Shown: one piece after another, positions 7,005 to 12,568 of the stretch
How positions within the stretch are numbered: the stretch's first letter is position 1
Layout: the number at the start of each line of letters is the position of its first letter
From: JBNJEM01 sp051745935
GTDB taxonomy: Bacteria > Planctomycetota > Planctomycetia > Pirellulales > Pirellulaceae
Length of the DNA stretch: 12,568 bases
Direction: 5' to 3'
Assembly (NCBI GenBank): GCA_051745935.1
Contig: JBNJEM010000162.1
Location: 1 to 12,568 of the forward strand
Notes under the pieces: generated by a model
Database searches by the model: none
Told to the model about the DNA's origin: nothing
Seen by the model: only the letters and a program-made list of their open reading frames with translations
Position numbers and translations under genes: made by a program

Positions 7005-8690
7005 TTAATTCATCGTCGCGTCGTCCCGATGTTCTTTATCGGAGGCAATGTCTCGCTCTTCATCCGAACCGCTCTCCAGGATGGCCGAGGGGTTAAGCAC
7101 CACGCGATCGCCTATGTCCAGGCCGCCGAGAATCTCGACAAGCTTATCATTCGTCTCTCCGAGCTCAAGGGGGCACTTCCGCGTCTCGCCGTTTTCGGTC
7201 ACGTAACACCACGTTTCCTTTCCCCGTTGCACAATCGCCTGCACGGGCACGCAGAGCACGTCGTCCAGGTGAGCAATAAGGATTTTCACCACGGCGGTCA
7301 TGCCGGGTTTCAAAGCAGTGCGTTCCCGCGAGTCCAGCGCCTCGTCGATCGTCACAATGGTCTTGTAAACCTTCGTATCCGAACTGAGCCATCCGCCCTG
7401 ATCGGGGAGCACGGCGACCTCTTTCACGGTCCCCTCATAATTCCGGCCCGGCAAAGCATCCAGCCCGATGTTCGCTTTCATGCCCGCCTTGACGCGATCG
7501 ACCACCGATTCATGCACGGAGGTATCCACCTGCATGCGGCTCAAATCCGGGATGGACAAAATGGTTTGTCGAGGGCGCAGAGCCACCCCTTCAGCGATCT
7601 CCGTTGAGCTTCCTCGGCGGCGATTCTCGGTATGATATGCCACCATGCCTTTTTGCGGGGCGTGGATTTTGCACTTTTTCAACTGCTCCTCGTACCGAGC
7701 TAAACGCTCCTTTTCCCTCTCCAGAGATCTCTCGGCCGCCTCTAATCTGGCCCTCGCCTGAGCCTCTTTCGCTTTGTTGTCTTCGATCACCTGAAGTAGA
7801 GCATCTTCCGCCAACTCCAAATCAGCTTCCAACTGCAGTCTTGAACGCGTGGAATCGTATTTCTCCAATTTCTCGCGTTTGGCCGTTTGGCCTTCCAAAC
7901 CGACCTCCGCGCGCATCTTATCCAACCTCGCTTCGGCACGATCGCCCTTGCTCTTATACCCTGCCTTGTACAGCTTCTTCATGCCGTTGTAATTCCGGCG
8001 AGCAATCTCCGCCTGGTCCGCCCTCTGCCTGATGCCCAACACGATTTCCTGCAACTGGAATTGGTAAATCTCTTCGTATTGTTGCGTGTTCAGTTCAGCG
8101 ATTTGGACATCCAGCTCGGCGTTTTTCCTCGCCGTCTCGTTGCGGGAAAGCTGGTTTTCATAATTGAGTTGAGCCTGGGTGAATTCCGCTTCCGCTTCTT
8201 CCGTATCCAGTATTTGTTGATCCACGCGTTCCTGATGCGGGGACTCGTCCAACTCAACCAGCAAATCCCCCTTCTCCACCGACACCCCGTTCTCCACGAT
8301 CCAGATGATGGGCGTTCCCCAAATCCCATCGCCGCCGACGTCGTCCACCTCGCATGTCACCTTGACATCATTCTGGCTCTCCAACGTCCCTTGTTCCGTC
8401 ACGGTGATGGGCAGATCACGTCGCTCGACCGTGAAGTAGACGAGCGAATCGTCCTCGCCTCGCCCCCCGCCCGACAAGCTCGTAAGCCCCGTAGCCAATG
8501 CAACCACCGCAACCCCGAAAACCGCCACGAAAGCAAACCGACGCCGACGGCTTCCTCCGGGTGTCTCTCCTCCCCCAGGCTGTTGGTCCGGCGCGGCCCC
8601 CAGCCGGGAGCGATTCGTCCGAGGCTCTGTTGAAGTTGAATGCGTCGCCGGGTTGAGCGAATCCCGAGACAAACTCGATGTTGAGGTCAT
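7005..8690 (-). CDS. HlyD-type membrane-fusion (periplasmic adaptor) protein
   Basis: Such adaptors link an inner-membrane exporter (ABC, RND or MacB type) to the outer envelope. Numbered from the ATG at 8690 (561 residues): a cytoplasmic Ser/Pro/Gly-rich start ending in RRRR, one transmembrane helix at about 51-72, a first lipoyl half with VTEQGTLES and ENGVSVEKGDLLVELDES (about 133-150), a very long Glu/Lys/Arg-rich helical hairpin (about 151-335), the second lipoyl half, a beta-barrel (MQVDTSVHESVVDRVKAGM, PGRNYEGTV, LKPGMTAVVKI) and a membrane-proximal domain ending in an acidic tail. A TTG at 8699, three codons upstream, has AGGTAG at a better distance and could be the true start. The exporter partner normally encoded alongside is missing in both directions here. 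Confidence 0.88.
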   Translation of the reverse strand: MTSTSSLSRDSLNPATHSTSTEPRTNRSRLGAAPDQQPGGGETPGGSRRRRFAFVAVFGVAVVALATGLTSLSGGGRGEDDSLVYFTVERRDLPITVTEQGTLESQNDVKVTCEVDDVGGDGIWGTPIIWIVENGVSVEKGDLLVELDESPHQERVDQQILDTEEAEAEFTQAQLNYENQLSRNETARKNAELDVQIAELNTQQYEEIYQFQLQEIVLGIRQRADQAEIARRNYNGMKKLYKAGYKSKGDRAEARLDKMRAEVGLEGQTAKREKLEKYDSTRSRLQLEADLELAEDALLQVIEDNKAKEAQARARLEAAERSLEREKERLARYEEQLKKCKIHAPQKGMVAYHTENRRRGSSTEIAEGVALRPRQTILSIPDLSRMQVDTSVHESVVDRVKAGMKANIGLDALPGRNYEGTVKEVAVLPDQGGWLSSDTKVYKTIVTIDEALDSRERTALKPGMTAVVKILIAHLDDVLCVPVQAIVQRGKETWCYVTENGETRKCPLELGETNDKLVEILGGLDIGDRVVLNPSAILESGSDEERDIASDKEHRDDATMN

Positions 8691-8753
8691 GGCAATCAAT
8701 TACGGCTACCTGCCGCCCGTCACATACCTGAAGGACCGAAACAAAACCTTCCA

Positions 8754-8782
8754 ATTATACCGGTCGCGGATGACTTTCTCCG
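8754..8782 (-). promoter_or_regulatory. Candidate promoter for the HlyD gene, at the repeat end
   Basis: Read leftward, a perfect TATAAT (8754-8759) lies 17 bases from a weak -35-like CGGAGA (8777-8782). The expected start of transcription would be about 55 bases before the HlyD ATG. The equivalent bases are conserved in the second repeat copy. Confidence 0.4.
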
Positions 8783-8860
8783 CCGCGAGTCCGACCAACG
8801 GGAGGACGGCTTGCGTGGGGCAGCTTTCCACCCGGAAAAATCCAACCGCCTCAAAGATAT
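8755..8860. repeat. Diverged direct repeat, copy 1
   Basis: This segment matches 9262-9365 at about 85% identity by hand alignment, with a 38-base identical block (8779-8816). Read on the minus strand it lies in a 53-codon frame, complement(8706-8867), with GTG start and no obvious ribosome site, containing CPTQAVLPLVGLAAEKVI. The second copy reads CPTQAVLPLVGLAADRVI. Several amino-acid changes between copies are conservative, but the core has no synonymous change at all, which points to constraint on the DNA or RNA or to recent homogenisation rather than on a peptide. Confidence 0.85.
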
Positions 8861-8919
8861 TAAACACCTATAATCCGAAGCCCGATCGCCCCCACCCCAA
8901 GAAACCGCTCCCCAACGTC

Positions 8920-8945
8920 AAGAAAACGGCCCTCGGCACCGGGCC
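8920..8945 (-). terminator. Weak minus-strand terminator-like hairpin
   Basis: Read leftward, GGCCC (8941-8945) pairs with GGGCC (8928-8932) around an 8-base loop and is followed by GTTTTCTT (8920-8927). The stem is only five pairs. It lies about 315 bases downstream of the promoter-like end of repeat copy 2, so the two could bound a short transcript. Low confidence. Confidence 0.2.
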
Positions 8946-9260
8946 CTTCCCGATTTTCAATCGCCCCTACCACAACCGGCACGCCTCCCACTACTGGTAG
9001 CCTAATCGCGTCGCCGGACAAACGGAGGAAATGGGAGGGCCAACGGTGGTCTCCTCCATGCACGGAGATGTCTTAGGCGAGGGGAAGGATATGCGATTCC
9101 CAGCCTGGCCGCTGCCAAACATGGCCACTTACCGCCCGGCTCCGCCCAGCCCTGCTCATCCCACCCCCACCGTTTTCGGACAGAGCCAATCGCCACGCCC
9201 CGCGAACCGCAAGCTGCGCCTGGCTTGCCACCAACCGCTCGCGTCCGGCCCTGGCCCCCC

Positions 9261-9289
9261 GTTATACCGGACACCGATGACTCTGTCCG
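9261..9289 (-). promoter_or_regulatory. Promoter-like end of repeat copy 2
   Basis: Read leftward, TATAAC (9261-9266) lies 17 bases from CGGACA (9284-9289), which is closer to a -35 box than in copy 1. It faces the gene-poor stretch between the two copies, so no protein gene follows directly. Confidence 0.3.
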
Positions 9290-9365
9290 CCGCGAGTCCG
9301 ACCAACGGGAGGACGGCTTGCGTCGGGCAGGTTTCCATCAGGAACAATCCGACCGCCTGAAATAT
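9262..9365. repeat. Diverged direct repeat, copy 2
   Basis: This is the second copy of the element at 8755-8860, in the same orientation and offset by 507 bases. The identical core is 9286-9323. Similarity stops abruptly at ttataccgg on the left and near the gaaatat block on the right, so the unit is about 105 bases and the flanks are unrelated. No target-site duplication or transposase accompanies it. Confidence 0.85.
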
Positions 9366-9645
9366 AACGGCTTGGGACTGAGCGTTACCGCACATCGCCA
9401 AACTCAACACACATCCTCGTATTCATGCTACTCTCATCCCCCTCCCGGGGCAACCCAGCTGGTCAGCTGCCGGACGGCGGGACGCGGACGCCAGGTTTTG
9501 TGCCGAGCCGCAAAAGAATGCGGGGCGATGGCGACGGGATCTCCGCCCCAATTTCGATGGGGTTAAGAGGCTCAGGAGGCTTGGTGTTTTTCCCCGGCCC
9601 CCTGACTGGCAGATCCGAGCTGGCTAACATTGAGGAGCTTCCACC

Positions 9646-10362
9646 ATGGCTGATCTTGAACAATCCTTCGAACACTGGCAGGCAATGGCTGAACTTCAAG
9701 TACAATTCCTGGAGGCGCTGGGAGAATACAAACTTCGAGTCGCCAAATCAGGGCTTGCAAAAGCCGTAACGGCCCAAAACTGGGCACTGGCCCGCATGAA
9801 GGCCACCGTGGCCATGGAGCTGGAAGCCGCGTTGAAACGTCTCCGTCAACAGCGCAACAAAACGCATCGAAAGATCGAGCGATTAGGGCGGCATGGCCGG
9901 GCGGCGTCCAAAATCCGAAGTGGTGAAGATTTATCGGCCAGCCAACTGGCGCTGATGTGGGGTGGATACACGGTCTTCGAGCGATTGACTCCCGTCTCCG
10001 TCCTCCAAGAACTGACCGACACGGCGCTCCACCCCACCGCTGGAGACGGACAGAGCTACGCGGACGCGATGAACCCGGACCAACCCTGCCCTGATCCTCC
10101 CCACGAAGTCGACAACGTACTGGCCCTCATTGGCTGGTTGAAGGAACATCGATTCGTGCCCCGCCGCGGAACTCAGGCTTATCGCCAAGTCATTGGCGCG
10201 TTTTCCAAAATCGCGGCGGTTGCAACCACTCAAATCGAGTCGCTTCGTGGCAATCTGAAGGCTTTGGAACACGGTACGTACGACAACTGGAGACCGCTGC
10301 TGATCGCCGCCCTGCCGGACGCCGTGGACGCCAACAAAATCATCAACCTGGACTCCAAGTAG
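9646..10362 (+). CDS. Hypothetical protein, 238 aa, helical
   Basis: I do not recognise this protein. The start is well supported: GAGGAG at 9632-9637, eight bases before the ATG. Residues 1-85 are rich in Ala, Leu, Glu, Lys and Arg without prolines and should form long helices or a coiled coil, ending in a very basic stretch (LKRLRQQRNKTHRKIERLGRHGR). The middle (SQLALMWGGYTVFERLTP, then a Pro/Asp-rich loop around 130-150) and end (about 155-238) look globular. There is no signal peptide or transmembrane segment, so it is probably cytoplasmic. The basic helical start could bind nucleic acid or a partner, but nothing in the sequence proves it. It stands alone on the + strand, with an uninformative spacer on both sides. 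Confidence 0.75.
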   Translation: MADLEQSFEHWQAMAELQVQFLEALGEYKLRVAKSGLAKAVTAQNWALARMKATVAMELEAALKRLRQQRNKTHRKIERLGRHGRAASKIRSGEDLSASQLALMWGGYTVFERLTPVSVLQELTDTALHPTAGDGQSYADAMNPDQPCPDPPHEVDNVLALIGWLKEHRFVPRRGTQAYRQVIGAFSKIAAVATTQIESLRGNLKALEHGTYDNWRPLLIAALPDAVDANKIINLDSK

Positions 10363-10623
10363 ACGTCGTCGACGTTCTGCTGGAAAGCGGCGACGATGCA
10401 ACTTGTATGGGAAGAAGCAGCCCTCGATCATTGGGTGCTGCTATGTGCCCAAGCGAGGCAAGAACCGGGATAAGAGAGTCTCGGGGATCGTCGAGCAGCT
10501 CCGCAGGCGTAGGCTCCTCGTTGTTCATCGCGAAGCCACATCCCGGTCGCCAAAACGTCTGGTGCAGACCTACATCCATCGCGAGGTGGACGGCCAAACA
10601 GGTTGTCTATAATCGATTTGCTG
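10363..10623. other. Spacer between two convergent hypothetical genes
   Basis: Several short frames cross this stretch on both strands, but none has a ribosome site or convincing composition. An ACGTCG-T-CGACGT palindrome (10364-10376) begins just after the preceding stop codon. The genes on both sides converge here. I see no clear terminator. Confidence 0.4.
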
Positions 10624-11532
10624 TCAAAGGTCGCCCGTGGTATTCGCGCGTCGAAGAGAATCACCGAGCTTCGTGTCTCGGCGTTCGCGAAGCTCCCAGT
10701 TAAGAAGTCCCGGACTTCGGTCCATACACTGGCAGATATCGCGAAGCAACTCGTCATCCCACTCAGTGTCCTCTGACGCTTCCAAGACCGCGTCTCCGAG
10801 GAGGTCCCCTGAATGGATCACGCCAAAAAAGATACGAGCCAACTTCTCCTCATTGTCCTCCACTACTACAAAGTAAAGATTCGTGCCGCATCCCAGCTTA
10901 ATCGAGTCATTGTGGACCAGTATCGCTTTCATTGCAAGTGGAGCATATTCCTTTTGGTAGTCGCGGCGCTGAGGAAATAGTGGACGAAACAAGTATTCAG
11001 TTATACTTGAGTGGCCTTGCTGCGCGCTTGACAAGTGTAGATATGCTGGCAATTCCGTGCAGACAATGCTCTCCAGCATATGTCGGTCATTATCGTATTC
11101 GAGTGCAAAGGCGCGCCACCCACCATACGCTTCTTCCGCAACGACGAAGATGTGCTCTTCCACAACTGATAGATCTTTAAAACTCAATAACGGAAAGAGA
11201 GTGAGCTCAACGTTTCCGCCGTCTGCTGGAGATAATTGGAATCGCTCCCGATGGTCCAGGCCATCTTCTTGAATTGCAGTCGGCGACCAGTCGCTAAAAA
11301 GGGACAGGCTCCCACAAGCCGATACCTCCCGGTCAGTATTCCTCGGGACCGTCAGCCGCTCTTGGCGCCCCGTCCATCCGGGCACGATCTTGGTTTCCAC
11401 CGCATCTCTGAACGCATAAAAGCGAGAGAAGTACTTATACAGGACACTGGCAAGGGGAATGCCCACTGTGATCAATAAAATAGCACCGACGGCTACAATC
11501 AGGAGCTTTCTTCTGGATATGCAAACGCCCAT
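10624..11532 (-). CDS. Hypothetical membrane-anchored protein, 302 aa
   Basis: I do not recognise this protein. It begins MGVCISRRKL and has one hydrophobic helix at about residues 10-31, so it is probably a signal-anchored protein with about 270 residues outside the cytoplasm. The body is mixed alpha/beta and acidic towards the end (EASEDTEWDDELLRDICQC), with several Cys residues. AGGAAAG directly before the ATG supports the start. Base composition looks more A+T-rich, with third positions less biased to G/C than neighbouring genes, which would fit recent acquisition. It lies 48 bases downstream of the antitoxin-like gene on the same strand, where a toxin would normally be, and may be cotranscribed. 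It is far too long to be a typical RelE/ParE toxin and I see no toxin motif. Confidence 0.7.
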   Translation of the reverse strand: MGVCISRRKLLIVAVGAILLITVGIPLASVLYKYFSRFYAFRDAVETKIVPGWTGRQERLTVPRNTDREVSACGSLSLFSDWSPTAIQEDGLDHRERFQLSPADGGNVELTLFPLLSFKDLSVVEEHIFVVAEEAYGGWRAFALEYDNDRHMLESIVCTELPAYLHLSSAQQGHSSITEYLFRPLFPQRRDYQKEYAPLAMKAILVHNDSIKLGCGTNLYFVVVEDNEEKLARIFFGVIHSGDLLGDAVLEASEDTEWDDELLRDICQCMDRSPGLLNWELRERRDTKLGDSLRRANTTGDL

Positions 11533-11580
11533 ATTCTTTCCTACATTCAGGCATCGATCGTCTGATGCCCGGGGACCCAG

Positions 11581-11826
11581 CTAATGACGCCCCCGCAGCA
11601 ACACCGTACGCTGCAATGTCAGTCGCCTCTCCAGCTCCTCTTCGCACAGGGCGCACGATGGATCGTTGCGTTGAGACGCCAACCGCCGATCGAGTTCTGC
11701 CTTCTGGGGTTCAGTCACAGGCGGGATCTCGCGATCGTCCAATGAATCCCAGATCGCCGCAATAAGTCGCAGGCGATCCGGTGCTGGTACAGCTGAAAGC
11801 TCCGCAATGGTTCCGTCAATGTCCAT
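11581..11826 (-). CDS. Addiction-module antitoxin-like protein (TIGR02574/PF09720 type)
   Basis: The 81-residue product has the two marks of the 'putative addiction module component' family: an N-terminal PAPDRLRLIAAIWDSLDD helix, then VTEPQKAELDRRLASQRNDP, ending in a C-terminal EEELERRL helix. Members are usually unstable antitoxins encoded just before a RelE/ParE-type toxin. The start is secure: AGGAGGA lies seven bases upstream of the ATG. Here the following gene on the same strand is a 302-residue membrane-anchored protein instead of a toxin, so this appears to be an orphan antitoxin or one with an unusual partner. The last dozen residues (QRTVLLRGRH) do not resemble the usual family end. 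A palindrome between its likely promoter elements suggests autoregulation. Confidence 0.8.
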   Translation of the reverse strand: MDIDGTIAELSAVPAPDRLRLIAAIWDSLDDREIPPVTEPQKAELDRRLASQRNDPSCALCEEELERRLTLQRTVLLRGRH

Positions 11827-11847
11827 CGGATGTTCCTCCTGACATCC

Positions 11848-11881
11848 ATTCTACACTTGCAAACATGCAAGGGAAATTCCC
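11848..11881 (-). promoter_or_regulatory. Candidate promoter with palindromic operators for the antitoxin gene
   Basis: Read leftward, TAGAAT (11848-11853) is a good -10 box 21 bases before the ATG. Immediately upstream of it, in the spacer of the promoter, is a perfect inverted repeat CTTGCA-AACA-TGCAAG (+ strand 11856-11871), abutting a second palindrome GGGAAATTCCC (11871-11881). No clear -35 box is visible. Palindromes at this place are typical operators of antitoxin genes; binding by this antitoxin is inferred. Confidence 0.45.
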
Positions 11882-11905
11882 GCAACGTACTCGCGCCGCC
11901 GATAA

Positions 11906-12310
11906 CGTACAAGGCTCAGTTGCCGGCCGCCCGCGGAAACCGGCTTCCAACCGGCAAGTCTATTCTTCCTCCCGGGCGTCGCCGCTGACGTTGAACTCGC
12001 GGATGTCGTCGGCCCGCTGGAGGACGCGGACGAGCCGCTGTCCGATGGACCACGGCCCCGGCACTGCGCGATCTGCAAGGGCGAAATGGACTACGTCGGT
12101 GGCACGCATCGCCCCTCCGCCCGCCGCGTGATGGAGTTCATCTGGGACGACATCGTGCTCGCCGTCGACGTCTGCCCGGAGTCCTGCGAGGTTCGCACCC
12201 GGGTGGACGTGTGCCGCGAGCGCATCGAAGCCGCCCTGGCCGCCGCCCGCGAACGCGAATCGGCGGATGAACAGCGTGGCACCAAGGCGGAGAGCCAAGA
12301 GGCACCAGAT
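11906..12310 (+). pseudogene. Start-less, GC3-rich coding remnant with Cys pairs
   Basis: A frame open from 11906 shows strong G/C bias at third positions from about 11990 to 12310. It encodes HCAICKGEMDYVGGTHR, then EFIWDDIVLAVDVCPESCEV and a basic/acidic helix (VDVCRERIEAALAAARERE). The CxxC and CxxxC pairs suggest a zinc-binding fold. No ATG, GTG or TTG lies in frame before ATG 12086, which falls after the first Cys pair, so the 5' end seems lost. The formal frame continues to 12445, but from about 12310 coding character moves to the next frame (DUF4160). The opposite strand uses the same codon boundaries and is also open (to 12442), so direction is not certain. I do not recognise the family. 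Confidence 0.35.
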
Positions 12311-12501
12311 CGGACGAACCGAATGAACCGGCGCACGTGCATGTGCAGCGCGATCGCAGTTTGGCGAAGTTCTGGCTGGCACGCGTCGAACTGGCGAGCT
12401 CCACTCGCTTCGCCGCCCAGGGGTTGCGCCGGATCGCTGCAATAATAGAACGCAGACGAGAAGAGTTATTGGAGGCTTGGCATGGTTGGTGTGAGCAGTA
12501 G
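12310..12501 (+). pseudogene. 5'-truncated DUF4160 family gene
   Basis: The frame ending at TAG 12499-12501 encodes SDEPNEPAHVHVQRDRSLAK, then FWLARVEL, LRRIAAIIERRREELLEAWHG. These match the DUF4160 core (EPxHVHV, AKFWL, REELLEAW). DUF4160 proteins start about 16 residues earlier with a segment of the type MP..R..GYRFFFYS, which is absent: upstream the frame reads unrelated residues back to a stop at 12268-12270, with no start codon. It has therefore lost its beginning, just where an unrelated coding frame ends. The DUF2442 gene begins inside its 3' end, the common order for this pair, often described as toxin-antitoxin-like, though biochemical proof is thin. Confidence 0.7.
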
Positions 12502-12568
12502 GGAGCCGCGTGCTCAGGATGTGAGAGTCACCGCGGACGAACTTGAAGTTTCGCTCACAGACGGCAGG
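12482..12568 (+). CDS. DUF2442 family protein, N-terminal part (runs off the window)
   Basis: From ATG 12482, with GGAGG six bases upstream (12471-12475), 29 codons are visible. They include AQDVRVTADELEVSLTDGR, the characteristic opening beta-hairpin of DUF2442 (NE0471-like) proteins, which are usually about 80-100 residues. It overlaps the end of the DUF4160 frame by 20 bases. DUF4160 and DUF2442 genes are frequently adjacent in this order and may form a small regulatory or addiction-type pair. The visible part is intact, so this gene may outlive its broken partner. The rest cannot be judged. Confidence 0.75.
   Translation, partial: MVGVSSREPRAQDVRVTADELEVSLTDGR

Larger units (their letters stand above)
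8691..9645. other. Gene-poor spacer of about 950 bases
   Basis: No frame on either strand combines a good start, ribosome site and protein-like composition. The spacer contains the two diverged repeat copies with their promoter-like ends and one hairpin (all listed separately). The remaining parts, about 8861-9261 and 9366-9620, show nothing I can assign. A strong GAGGAG (9632-9637) at its right end belongs to the next gene. It could be a decayed region or carry an RNA. Confidence 0.6.

Noticed and set aside
9031..9360. Plus-strand frames across the repeats (SAASPTNGRTACVGQ in both copies)
   Set aside because: Identity of the peptide follows from the identical 38-base core. Neither frame has a ribosome site, and the rest of each frame is Pro/Arg-rich and unrelated.
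10343..10597. 84-codon minus-strand frame in the spacer after the 238-aa gene
   Set aside because: It overlaps the end of the convergent gene, has no ribosome site and matches nothing recognisable. Other frames in the same stretch look equally random.
11960..12442. Minus-strand 160-codon frame opposite the Cys-pair remnant
   Set aside because: It shares codon boundaries with the plus-strand frame, so it stays open automatically in GC-rich DNA. Its translation lacks motifs, whereas the plus strand shows paired cysteines. Direction is still not certain.

Overview
The window looks like part of a GC-rich chromosome (roughly 55-60% G+C by eye), most likely from a planctomycete of the Pirellulales type. 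That assignment is inferred from the mix of families (a secreted DUF6807/PmoA-like protein, a HypCDE cluster beside a TIGR04053-type radical SAM protein, an oxygen-dependent protoporphyrinogen oxidase, a large HlyD-type adaptor) and from long gene-poor spacers. No rRNA, tRNA, CRISPR array or transposase is visible.

Left part (1-3966, + strand): after a 271-base leader holding two inverted repeats comes hypC-hypD-hypE, the NiFe-hydrogenase maturation genes that make and attach the Fe(CN)2CO group. hypC and hypD overlap by 4 bases. hypD and hypE are linked through a possible 23-codon translated spacer. No hydrogenase structural gene and no hypA, hypB or hypF lies inside the window. A radical SAM/SPASM protein of the TIGR04053 type (related to AhbD/NirJ) follows hypE on the same strand.

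Middle part (4108-8690, - strand): protoporphyrinogen oxidase (convergent with the radical SAM gene), a secreted DUF6807 protein, and a HlyD-type membrane-fusion protein without its usual pump partner. The radical SAM gene and the oxidase together hint at tetrapyrrole chemistry, but only by adjacency.

Spacer (8691-9645): about 950 bases without a convincing gene. It holds two copies of a ~105-base diverged direct repeat with a 38-base identical core. Each copy ends in a promoter-like -10 box facing left, and the nearer copy sits just upstream of the HlyD gene.

Right part (9646-12568): accessory in character. It carries two unrecognised proteins (238 aa, helical, + strand; 302 aa, membrane-anchored, - strand), an addiction-module antitoxin-like gene (TIGR02574/PF09720 type) with a palindrome in its promoter but no adjacent toxin, a start-less GC-rich coding remnant fused out of frame to a 5'-truncated DUF4160 gene, and the start of a DUF2442 gene that runs off the window. 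The mix of orphan and broken addiction-type genes suggests turnover at this end.
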